From Flavobacterium sp. (GTDB taxonomy: Bacteria; Bacteroidota; Bacteroidia; Flavobacteriales; Flavobacteriaceae): a stretch of 15,262 nucleotides of DNA. The notes beneath the pieces were generated by a model, which worked only from the letters and a program-made list of their open reading frames with translations, searched no databases and was not told the origin of the DNA. The stretch is from NCBI GenBank assembly GCA_018062725.1, contig JAGORP010000046.1:1-15262 (forward strand). The letters run 5' to 3'. The position numbers and the translations under genes are program-made. This document shows, in pieces, positions 7,032 to 13,277 of this stretch; the stretch's first letter is position 1; every line of letters starts with the position of its first letter.

Positions 7032-8563
7032 AACGTGTTAATGTTTTTTAGATAATAATCGGCTTGTTTCAATAAGGCGGCTTTGTCATCGGGTTTCATT
7101 TTGTGCCACACATTGTACATCATTCCAATGCGAGGGTTTTTCCCTAGTTTGTCTTCGTTTTTATCGTAAAAATTCCAATATAAACTATTGAACGGACAGG
7201 CTTTTTCTCCTGTTTTTTGTACTTTTTTATAGAAGCAACTACCACAATAACGACTCATTTTATCGATATACGCAGCCGAACTCACATACGGTTTTGTGCC
7301 CACAATTCCGCCATCTGCAAATTGACTCATACCTCGTGTATTTGTGATTTCAACCCATTCGATTGCGTCAATATAAATACCTAAATACCAAGCATCAACT
7401 TCATCTGGATGGACTCCGGCCAAAAGTGCAAAATTTCCAGTGACCATTAAGCGTTGAATATGATGCGCGTAAGCAAAAGTTAAGGATTGATTGATGGCAT
7501 CTTTAAGGCAATTCATTTTTGTTTTTCCGGTCCAAAACCAATTCGGTAATTTATTTTCATGGTTGAAAAAATTCAAAGTGGCATAATCGGGCATTTTGTT
7601 CCAATAAATACCCCTCATGTATTCGCGCCAGCCAATAATTTGACGAACAAAACCTTCTAGTTGATGGTACGCAATTTCTTCAGGACGCTTTTCCCATTCG
7701 GAGATGGCTCGATGTATAACTTCTAATGGTGAAATCAATTTTACATTCATCGAAAAGGAAAGTCTCGAATGATATAATGACCATTCGTTAGGTGTCATCG
7801 CATCTTGATAACTTCCGAAAAGCGCCAAGCATTCTGTAACAAAAAAATCTAACAATTCTAGAGATTGTTTTCTTGTGGTGGGCCAGACAAAATGTTTTGG
7901 ATCCATATTTCCAATAGTTTTAATGTCTGTTTTTTGAATTTCTGAAACAATTTTCGAAACATCAGTATTAAAAAGGAATGGAGAAGTAGGTTTATGGGCT
8001 ATCGGTAATTTTTTACGATTTTCTTGGTCATAATTCCATTTTCCGGTCAGCGGTTTATCGCCTTGCATTAAAATGCTGTGTTTTTTTCGCATCATATGAT
8101 AGAAACTTTCCATCAAAAATGTTTTTTTACCTTCGAAAAAATCGCTCAATTCGGAACGAGTACTCATGAAATGTTCCGAATCGACAACAGAATAAGAAAT
8201 AGAAAGTGATTGACAAAAGTTTTTTAACAATTCATCCAAACGGTATTCATCGGGTAATTGATATTCGAAATGTGTAAAATTTTCTGTTTCTATAAGTTGA
8301 TTTAAGTTTTTGTCAAACGCTTGTAAGTTGGTTGGGTTGTTTAGTTCATAATAAACAACACGATGTTTTTTCTGCTGTAATTCGGAAGCGAAATTGCGCA
8401 TCGCGGCAAAGAAACCCACTATTTTTTGAATGTGATGGATGGCATAATCTGTTTCGGAACGAATTTCCATTAAGACATACGTAACCGAATCATCTGTAGT
8501 TTCAAACCAAGAATGATTGCAGTTTAATTGATCGCCGAGAAGTAGTCGTACCGTTTTTGCCAT
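7028..8563 (-). CDS. FeS-containing bacterial cryptochrome/photolyase (CryPro/PhrB type)
   Basis: Member of the FeS-BCP group, prokaryotic (6-4) photolyases and cryptochromes that carry FAD, a 4Fe-4S cluster and, in characterised members, dimethyl-ribityllumazine as antenna. I start it at the ATG at 8563 (511 aa), one base past the stop of the DUF2256 gene. A longer GTG start at 8590 would add 9 residues inside that gene. The N-terminus VRLLLGDQLN is typical. All four cluster cysteines are present (Cys352, Cys440-x2-Cys443, Cys456), nearly the same numbering as I recall for Agrobacterium PhrB (350, 438, 441, 454). The His pair of the (6-4) lesion site is kept (AYAHHIQRLM, His367-His368). GWREYMRGIYW and ITNTRGMSQFADGG mark the FAD domain. 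The stop overlaps the Cry-DASH start by ATGA. All visible key residues are intact, so (6-4) repair is likely. Confidence 0.95.
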   Translation of the reverse strand: MAKTVRLLLGDQLNCNHSWFETTDDSVTYVLMEIRSETDYAIHHIQKIVGFFAAMRNFASELQQKKHRVVYYELNNPTNLQAFDKNLNQLIETENFTHFEYQLPDEYRLDELLKNFCQSLSISYSVVDSEHFMSTRSELSDFFEGKKTFLMESFYHMMRKKHSILMQGDKPLTGKWNYDQENRKKLPIAHKPTSPFLFNTDVSKIVSEIQKTDIKTIGNMDPKHFVWPTTRKQSLELLDFFVTECLALFGSYQDAMTPNEWSLYHSRLSFSMNVKLISPLEVIHRAISEWEKRPEEIAYHQLEGFVRQIIGWREYMRGIYWNKMPDYATLNFFNHENKLPNWFWTGKTKMNCLKDAINQSLTFAYAHHIQRLMVTGNFALLAGVHPDEVDAWYLGIYIDAIEWVEITNTRGMSQFADGGIVGTKPYVSSAAYIDKMSRYCGSCFYKKVQKTGEKACPFNSLYWNFYDKNEDKLGKNPRIGMMYNVWHKMKPDDKAALLKQADYYLKNINTL

Positions 8564-8564
8564 T

Positions 8565-8702
8565 TTATTTGTTGCTTCTACATTTATCACTACAATATTT
8601 TACTTCCTGCCAAACGGTTGACCATTTTTTGCGCCAAGCGAAGGGTTTTTGACATACCAAACAAATTTTATGAGGTAGGTTTTCTTTTTTGACTCCTCTC
8701 AT
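8565..8702 (-). CDS. DUF2256 small zinc-finger-like protein (45 aa)
   Basis: A short gene that a length filter would miss. From the ATG at 8702 it encodes 45 residues, beginning [18 protein letters not shown] and ending [12 protein letters not shown]. Cys14-x2-Cys17 and Cys37-x3-Cys41 make a plausible four-Cys zinc site, and PFAWRKKW (20-27) is the DUF2256 core. DUF2256 proteins are widespread, have no known function that I can recall, and are commonly encoded next to photolyase/cryptochrome genes. The first 35 bp overlap the 3' end of the upstream cryptochrome gene in another frame, and the stop lies 1 bp before the FeS photolyase ATG, so its translation should be coupled on both sides. A role in DNA binding, or in metal or FeS supply to the next enzyme, is speculation. 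Confidence 0.9.
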   Translation of the reverse strand: MRGVKKENLPHKICLVCQKPFAWRKKWSTVWQEVKYCSDKCRSNK

Positions 8703-10176
8703 TTTTGGGCTTATTAGGGTTACTTACATGCTTTTGCAAAATTCGTTTGCCTTCTTGTTGTACTTCGTCTTTTTTTCTGAAACTCCATACAATATCCCTG
8801 GCATATTTTCTAGTTGCTTCAATGTTTACAATTGGTGCTGGGTAATCTTTCCCTATTTTGCAATTGTAAAATTGTTGTTCCATTTCGTTCATTTTCCAGG
8901 GTTCGTGCAATAAATGAATGGGAATTTCAGCTAATTCGGGTAGCCATTGTTTGATGAAAATCCCTTCCGGATCGTGTTCTTCAGAGTTTTTTATCGGATT
9001 GTAAATGCGAATGGTGTTAATACCGGTAGTTCCCGATTGCATTTGAATTTGTGGATAATGAATTCCAGGTTCGTAATCTAAAAATTGACGGGCTAAAAAA
9101 TGCAATTCGCGCCAATCTTGCCATAAGTTAAAGGTGAAAAAGGAAACCACCATCGCACGCATTCTGAAATTTATATAGCCTGTGGCGACCACACATCGCA
9201 TGCAAGCATCTACAATTGGAACCCCTGTTTTTCCTTCTTGCCAGGCTTTTATGTAGGTTTCGTTTTTGGGTTTGATTAAACTATCATAAGCCCTGTTGGC
9301 ATTCTGAAATTCCATTTCACATTCGTCTTCAAACTTTTGCATAAAATGGCAATGCCAATGCAATCGGGATATAAAATTTAAAAGGGCTCGTTTATTTTTC
9401 GACGTTTCATAGTGCTGATTGGTATATTGATACACCATGCGCATACTGATGTTTCCATACGCCAAATAAGGCGATAATCGGCTACAGCCTTTCCTGCTTA
9501 AGGATGGTTTTGAAATGTGTTTGTTATAATTGACGTACCGTTTTTTTACAAAACTGTCTAAATAGCGCCAAGCCAAAGTTTCGCCTCCTTGTTGGAAATT
9601 TTTATTTGGAATAGTTATTGCTGACGGTAATTCTTCACCTTTTATTTCTCTGTAAAAAAAATCTTCTAATCTTTCAATCTTTAAATTTTCAATCTTTAAA
9701 TTTTTAATTTCAGCTTGCATGACAGCTTCCCAACGTTGGTCCCAGTATTGTCTTGATTTTAATTTCCTGATGACACCGTGGAGTTGAAACTCCTTCCAAA
9801 TAATGTTGTTTTTTTGAAATAATTCTTGCATCGCAATATCCCGATCAAACGTGATTTTATTGCCAATTTCTTGATGCGAAAAAAGGGTATGTACGTCAAA
9901 TTTTTTTATGATTTCAGAAAATACGAATTCGGCTTCATTGTGAAAAAAATAAAGGGTATGGTGGAATGGATGTAGTTTGTTTTGTAATTCTTGAATTGAT
10001 TGGTAAATGAACCGCCAATGACGTTCATCTGCATCGTCATAGTGCATCACAGAAGGTTCAAAAATATATATCAATAATAAGGGCAAACTGGATTGCTGGG
10101 CGTGAAATAGTGCTTCGTTATCAATGAAACGTAGGTCGCGTTTGAACCAAACAATATTTACAGCTTTTTTAGTCAC
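8668..10176 (-). CDS. Cryptochrome/photolyase-like flavoprotein with altered Trp chain
   Basis: A 502-residue photolyase/cryptochrome superfamily protein. Residues 1-135 are the antenna domain ([17 protein letters not shown]), 136-195 a linker, and 196-480 the FAD domain ([29 protein letters not shown] at 311-327, FMRMRAM-like [27 protein letters not shown]). The tail (480-502) is basic. Aligned by eye to E. coli photolyase, the lesion-contact Glu274 becomes Arg271 while Trp277 is kept as Trp274 (RLHWHCHF). Of the Trp triad only the middle Trp359 survives (Trp355): the FAD-proximal WQW stretch reads IQM (377-379) and the outer Trp306 is missing. This is neither a standard class I CPD photolyase nor a DASH. 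I recall a bacterial subgroup with this signature, often beside DUF2256. Whether it repairs DNA or senses light is open. It lies 8 bp after the DUF2452 gene. Confidence 0.9.
   Translation of the reverse strand: MTKKAVNIVWFKRDLRFIDNEALFHAQQSSLPLLLIYIFEPSVMHYDDADERHWRFIYQSIQELQNKLHPFHHTLYFFHNEAEFVFSEIIKKFDVHTLFSHQEIGNKITFDRDIAMQELFQKNNIIWKEFQLHGVIRKLKSRQYWDQRWEAVMQAEIKNLKIENLKIERLEDFFYREIKGEELPSAITIPNKNFQQGGETLAWRYLDSFVKKRYVNYNKHISKPSLSRKGCSRLSPYLAYGNISMRMVYQYTNQHYETSKNKRALLNFISRLHWHCHFMQKFEDECEMEFQNANRAYDSLIKPKNETYIKAWQEGKTGVPIVDACMRCVVATGYINFRMRAMVVSFFTFNLWQDWRELHFLARQFLDYEPGIHYPQIQMQSGTTGINTIRIYNPIKNSEEHDPEGIFIKQWLPELAEIPIHLLHEPWKMNEMEQQFYNCKIGKDYPAPIVNIEATRKYARDIVWSFRKKDEVQQEGKRILQKHVSNPNKPKNERSQKRKPTS
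9675..9704 (-). repeat. 15-bp perfect tandem duplication inside the cryptochrome gene
   Basis: CAATCTTTAAATTTT occurs twice in direct succession (9675-9689 and 9690-9704). It is a multiple of three and gives the duplicated pentapeptide in [11 protein letters not shown] (about residues 158-168). This is the linker between antenna and FAD domains, where length changes are tolerable. Confidence 0.85.
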
Positions 10177-10184
10177 AACAGGAT

Positions 10185-10586
10185 TTAGGAATTAATTTTA
10201 ATCCATTTTTTATCGCTATCTAATAGAAAAGTTCCAATATGAATTTTGTTCCATTCTTGAGGGGCAATTAAAGAAAGGAAATACGAAAAATCATCGGCTT
10301 GGTATAAATGGTATATTTCGCCAATTACGGGTTCGAAAGAGAATTTTGCATTATAAACCGTTTCGTTCCATTCGTATTCTTGCATTAGTTTTTCATATTG
10401 TAATTTGAGCTCGTTGAATTTATGTTCAAATTCTTTGTTTACACTATGAATGTTTCTGCTTTTCCAAGCCATCACATCATCAATTTTAATAGCAGGAGCG
10501 CCAACATTGGAACCATAAGGTAAAATGTTGGCGTTGTAACCACTTTCTTCTGAAAAAACTACGTTATCGGGAATGTTTTTTTTCAT
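10185..10586 (-). CDS. DUF2452 protein
   Basis: A small soluble protein of 133 residues with no signal peptide or membrane segment. The conserved stretch [21 protein letters not shown] (about 22-42), a charged helix with coiled-coil character (about 50-72) and [13 protein letters not shown] (84-96) followed by [11 protein letters not shown] (103-113) mark it as DUF2452, a family I know mainly from Bacteroidetes and marine bacteria. No function is known to me. There is no TAnnTTTG element in the 66 bp upstream, so it is probably cotranscribed with the SDR gene. It ends 8 bp before the cryptochrome gene, which suggests a job tied to light or photorepair. Confidence 0.85.
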   Translation of the reverse strand: MKKNIPDNVVFSEESGYNANILPYGSNVGAPAIKIDDVMAWKSRNIHSVNKEFEHKFNELKLQYEKLMQEYEWNETVYNAKFSFEPVIGEIYHLYQADDFSYFLSLIAPQEWNKIHIGTFLLDSDKKWIKINS

Positions 10587-10652
10587 TATATTTTTTGATA
10601 ATTCTAAGGTTGGAATAGTTTGTTTTAATTTAGGGCGTCTTTTTAAGGGTAT

Positions 10653-11342
10653 TTACCCATTTTTCAATGTACTCATTCCACCATCAACGGCTAATATTTG
10701 TCCGGTAATCCAATTCGATTCTTCATTCAGTAAAAACGAAATGGCATTAGCTATATCCATTGCTGCACCTACCTTATTCATGGGATTTCTTTTTTGCATC
10801 AATTCTACTTTTTCGGGAGTACTTAAAAACTTTTCGCCTAAGGGAGTATTCACTAATGATGGTGCTACACAATTAACCCGAATAGATGGAGCATATTCTG
10901 CAGCCAATGCTTTGGTTAATCCTTCGATTGCACCTTTTGCCATGGATATAGAACTGTGAAAAGGCAATCCAACACCCACAGCGACTGTACTTATAAAAAC
11001 GACGGAAGCGCTTTCGGCACTTTTCAAATTGTTTAGATAGCTTTGTGTAAAAGCAACAGCGCCTAATGAATTTAAAGTAAAATCAGTCGTAAATTCTTCT
11101 GGTTTTAAACGATGAAATGGTTTTAAATTTATATTGCCAGGAAAATAGACCAAACCATGTAGGTCTTCTTCAATGGTTGGAAAATTGCCAAAGACATAAC
11201 TCTCAATTTGATAGAATTCATCGTAATTATAGGATTTAGGTTTGGTACTTACACCAATTACTTTATGACCTTTAGCTTGTAATAATTTTGCGGTTTCTTG
11301 CGCAATTAGACTTGAAGCCCCTGCAAATACATATGTTTTCAT
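10653..11342 (-). CDS. Short-chain dehydrogenase-like protein lacking the catalytic Tyr
   Basis: A 229-residue classical-length SDR fold protein. The C-terminal half is plainly SDR: Lys136 in SMAKGAIEGL, RVNCVAPSLVNTP (155-167), and SNWITGQILAVDGGM (209-223). The active-site and cofactor motifs are degraded. The nucleotide loop TGxxxGxG reads AGASSLIA (7-14), the NNAG motif reads FPGN (67-70), the catalytic Ser position is Thr119, and the Tyr four residues before Lys136 is Ile132. A normal Tyr-dependent redox reaction is therefore doubtful; it may bind a nucleotide or flavin, or act as a structural or regulatory subunit. The start overlaps the TIGR03643 stop by 4 bp (ATGA). The reading frame is intact and reads like a maintained gene, so this is not an obvious pseudogene. 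Confidence 0.88.
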   Translation of the reverse strand: MKTYVFAGASSLIAQETAKLLQAKGHKVIGVSTKPKSYNYDEFYQIESYVFGNFPTIEEDLHGLVYFPGNINLKPFHRLKPEEFTTDFTLNSLGAVAFTQSYLNNLKSAESASVVFISTVAVGVGLPFHSSISMAKGAIEGLTKALAAEYAPSIRVNCVAPSLVNTPLGEKFLSTPEKVELMQKRNPMNKVGAAMDIANAISFLLNEESNWITGQILAVDGGMSTLKNG

Positions 11343-11632
11343 CGGCGTTTGGATATTTTATTGTTGGTAATTGTGCGTTGTAACTTGCACTTAAATCGGT
11401 TGATTTCTGCTGCTCGTTTGGCAATATGCTTGGTCTTACAATTTTCCACCCGTTTTCGCCAAAGCTTGTAACTGGAAAACTTTAGTTCCTTTTTCATTAA
11501 CACTTTTACATCTGCTTCTGCTAAACCAAACTGAAATGTGATGGCCTCAAATGGTGTACGGTCTTCCCACGCCATTTCGATAATTCGATCAATTGCGATG
11601 TCGTCTAATTCGGATTTTTGTGTTCCAGACAT
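11339..11632 (-). CDS. TIGR03643 family protein
   Basis: A 97-aa basic cytoplasmic protein, the first gene of the photolyase operon. The core IDRIIEMAWEDRTPFEAITFQFGL (about 15-38), then SSYKLWRKRV (53-62), matches TIGR03643, a family of small proteins with conserved Trp and Met residues found mostly in marine bacteria. The alternation of short helices (EAITFQFGLAEADVKVLMKKEL) looks like a helix-turn-helix and would suit a small DNA-binding protein, but this is my reading, not an established function. The Lys/Arg-rich tail (63-97) would also suit nucleic acid binding. It is preceded by a -7 element 33 bp before the ATG and overlaps the next gene by 4 bp. Confidence 0.87.
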   Translation of the reverse strand: MSGTQKSELDDIAIDRIIEMAWEDRTPFEAITFQFGLAEADVKVLMKKELKFSSYKLWRKRVENCKTKHIAKRAAEINRFKCKLQRTITNNKISKRR

Positions 11633-11665
11633 TATTTTGTTTAATTAAAATCAAATAAAGTTAAA

Positions 11666-11673
11666 CAAAAGTA
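11666..11673 (-). promoter_or_regulatory. -7 element of the photolyase operon promoter
   Basis: TACTTTTG on the minus strand fits TAnnTTTG exactly, 33 bp before the TIGR03643 ATG. No TTG lies at the expected 17-23 bp upstream, so the -33 half is weak, which would fit a promoter that depends on an activator or alternative sigma factor. Confidence 0.55.
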
Positions 11674-11705
11674 ATTAAAATATATGAGAAGTGACGTAAA
11701 TGAAA

Positions 11706-11742
11706 ACAAAAAATCCGTTACAAAATAAGATTGTAACGGATT
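11706..11742 (-). terminator. Intrinsic terminator of the fRMsr (GAF) gene
   Basis: A perfect 12-bp inverted repeat (AATCCGTTACAA at 11712-11723 with its complement at 11731-11742) encloses a 7-nt loop. On the minus strand the stem is followed by TTTTG and more T. It lies 21 bp past the GAF gene stop and separates that gene from the photolyase operon promoter. Confidence 0.9.
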
Positions 11743-11763
11743 GGTATAGTGTTAGCTTGTTTT

Positions 11764-12216
11764 TTAGAACAATGTTGCCACTTCTTGATTTACGAATTCT
11801 AAAAATCGTTCATCGGCTTCTGTAAAAGGATCAATGACATGACTGTCGATGTCAATTTGACCTATATTCACTCCATTAACAAATAATGGTACAACAATTT
11901 CAGATTTTACCGTAAAGCTACATGCGATGTAATTGTCTTGCGCCGAAACATCGGGAACAACAAAATTAGCATTGCTTTCAGCAACTTGTCCGCAAATTCC
12001 TTTTCCAAACGGAATCACGGTATGATCGGTTTCTGCACCTACATAAGGTCCTAAATGTAATGTTTTGGTTTCGTGATTGGCAAAATAAAAACCTACCCAA
12101 TTATAATAGCTAATATTGTCTTGTAATAATTGACAAATAGCGAGTAATTTCTCATCTCTGTTTTGAGTTGAAGTTACAATTTCTGAAACTTTTGGTTTTA
12201 AATCTTCGAAAGTCAT
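11764..12216 (-). CDS. Free methionine-(R)-sulfoxide reductase, GAF fold
   Basis: A 150-residue single GAF-domain protein that closely matches the fRMsr (MsrC/YKG9) family, which reduces free methionine-R-sulfoxide with thioredoxin as electron donor and so protects against oxidation. Visible signatures: NWVGFYF (39-45), HLGPYVG, VIPFGKGICGQ (67-77), NYIACSFTVKSEIVVPL (95-111) and IGQIDIDS (118-125). Cys99 matches the catalytic Cys118 of E. coli, and Cys75 matches Cys94. The equivalent of the third cysteine (E. coli Cys84) appears to be His65, so the disulfide relay may run through Cys75; this rests on alignment from memory. It is a single-gene unit with its own -7 element and a strong terminator. 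A plain GAF sensor is a less likely alternative. Confidence 0.87.
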   Translation of the reverse strand: MTFEDLKPKVSEIVTSTQNRDEKLLAICQLLQDNISYYNWVGFYFANHETKTLHLGPYVGAETDHTVIPFGKGICGQVAESNANFVVPDVSAQDNYIACSFTVKSEIVVPLFVNGVNIGQIDIDSHVIDPFTEADERFLEFVNQEVATLF

Positions 12217-12233
12217 TTTATTTTATTTTTATG

Positions 12234-12241
12234 CAAAAGTA
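12234..12241 (-). promoter_or_regulatory. -7 element of the fRMsr gene promoter
   Basis: TACTTTTG on the minus strand matches TAnnTTTG exactly, 17 bp before the ATG at 12216. The nearest upstream TTG is only 14 bp away, shorter than the usual 17-23 bp spacer, so the -33 half is uncertain. Confidence 0.55.
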
Positions 12242-12266
12242 GCGAACAGGGGTTTCAATTTTTATA

Positions 12267-12274
12267 TAAATTTG
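12267..12274 (+). promoter_or_regulatory. -7 element of the xrtF promoter
   Basis: TAAATTTG on the plus strand matches TAnnTTTG exactly and lies 7-13 bp before the possible TTG start codons of xrtF. No TTG is seen at the -33 distance. If used, the transcript would have almost no leader. Confidence 0.45.
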
Positions 12275-12287
12275 TTAAAAATTGATT

Positions 12288-12821
12288 TTGAAGACATATT
12301 TTCAACAATACAAACCCTTTCTTCTTTTTTTAGGTAAATTTTTTTTGATTTATCTAGGACTAACTGTCTTGTATCAGGTTTACCTTGCTTCTTTTGGAGA
12401 TGTTGTTGTTGATGGAATTACTGCTAATGTTGCCTTTTTGACTCATACAGTGGCGAATATTTTTGGGATGAATGTTTCTGTCCAAACCGATCATTTACAA
12501 TACCAAATTATTTATCAAGGAAAGTATTTGGCCCGAATTATTGAAGGCTGTAATGCAATAAGTGTCATCATACTTTTTATTGCCTTTGTGGTTGCCTTTT
12601 CTGGCAAGTTGAAGCCAACATTAATTTATATTCTAGGAGGAAGTTTGCTTATTTATGTTTTAAACATTTTCCGAATAGTTTTCTTAATCGTTTTGGTATA
12701 TCATTTTCCGACGTATGAACATCTTTTACATGGCGTTTTATTCCCGTTGGTTATTTACGGAATCGTATTTATATTATGGTTGATTTGGGTGAATAAATTT
12801 TCGGAATATGCTAGATCATAA
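12288..12821 (+). CDS. xrtF: Exosortase family protein XrtF
   Basis: Integral-membrane transpeptidase-like protein of the exosortase/archaeosortase superfamily, which processes C-terminal sorting signals of exported proteins. I start it at the TTG at 12288 (MKTYFQQYKPFLLFLGKFF, 177 aa) because this resembles the family's MK start; a TTG two codons upstream (12282) is equally possible and no ATG lies nearby. Counting from 12282, the exosortase triad is visible: Cys90 in RIIEGCNAISV, Arg131 in LNIFRIVFL and His150 in HLLHGVLFPL. At least four hydrophobic segments occur (about 12-36, 93-106, 112-139, 151-169). It overlaps its partner gene by 14 bp. No protein with a sorting signal is encoded in the window, so the substrate lies elsewhere. 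Confidence 0.92.
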   Translation: MKTYFQQYKPFLLFLGKFFLIYLGLTVLYQVYLASFGDVVVDGITANVAFLTHTVANIFGMNVSVQTDHLQYQIIYQGKYLARIIEGCNAISVIILFIAFVVAFSGKLKPTLIYILGGSLLIYVLNIFRIVFLIVLVYHFPTYEHLLHGVLFPLVIYGIVFILWLIWVNKFSEYARS

Positions 12822-13242
12822 GATAAGAAAAAGGATTTTGGTAGTCTTGCTAGTACTGCTTTTAGTGGCTATAAGAGCTTTTGAATCTGTTTTGTTTTAC
12901 GATCCTTTTATCGTTTATTTTAAATCGGAATTTTCACAATTGCCTTACCCAAAATTTAATTCGACCCTCTTTTTTTTAAATCTGATTTTTCGATATGTAT
13001 TAAATGGAATTGTTTCTTTAGCAATTATTTATGTGATTTTTAAAGATGTTTCGATGGTGAAATTTTCAGTGCTGTTGTTGTGCCTGTTTTTAATGATGCT
13101 GCTTTTTCTGATGTTTTCGATTTTAAATTATTGTGATGAAAGCCATCAAATACTTCTCTTCTATGTTCGCCGATTCTTAATTCAACCCATTTTTTTATTA
13201 TTGTTTCTTCCGGCCTTCTATTATCAAAAGAAAACTTCATAA
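12808..13242 (+). CDS. Exosortase F system-associated membrane protein
   Basis: A 144-residue membrane protein encoded directly after xrtF with a 14-bp overlap, the position of the XrtF-associated family (TIGR04127). Hydrophobic helices lie at about 9-24, 54-76, 85-107 and 122-138. The loop after the first helix carries the recognisable RAFESVLFYDPFIVYFKSEF (23-42), and FYVRRFLIQPIFLLLFLPAFYY closes the protein. The exact job is unknown; constant pairing with XrtF suggests a partner or maturation factor for the sortase in the inner membrane. I see no catalytic motif of its own. Confidence 0.88.
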   Translation: MLDHKIRKRILVVLLVLLLVAIRAFESVLFYDPFIVYFKSEFSQLPYPKFNSTLFFLNLIFRYVLNGIVSLAIIYVIFKDVSMVKFSVLLLCLFLMMLLFLMFSILNYCDESHQILLFYVRRFLIQPIFLLLFLPAFYYQKKTS

Positions 13243-13277
13243 ATATTCCGTATCTTTATGAAAAGTAACTCGGTAAG

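Noticed and set aside
8564..8590. GTG start at 8590 giving a 520-aa FeS photolyase
   Set aside because: It lies inside the DUF2256 frame. The ATG at 8563 follows that gene's stop by one base and gives cysteine numbering close to PhrB.
10647..10658. GGGTA-TT-TACCC hairpin over the SDR stop codon as a terminator
   Set aside because: The stem is only 5 bp and no T-tract follows on the minus strand. The downstream DUF2452 gene has no clear promoter, so read-through is more likely.
13040..13240. Minus-strand 66-codon frame opposite the XrtF-associated gene
   Set aside because: It is the shadow of a recognisable membrane protein, with no promoter or family features.
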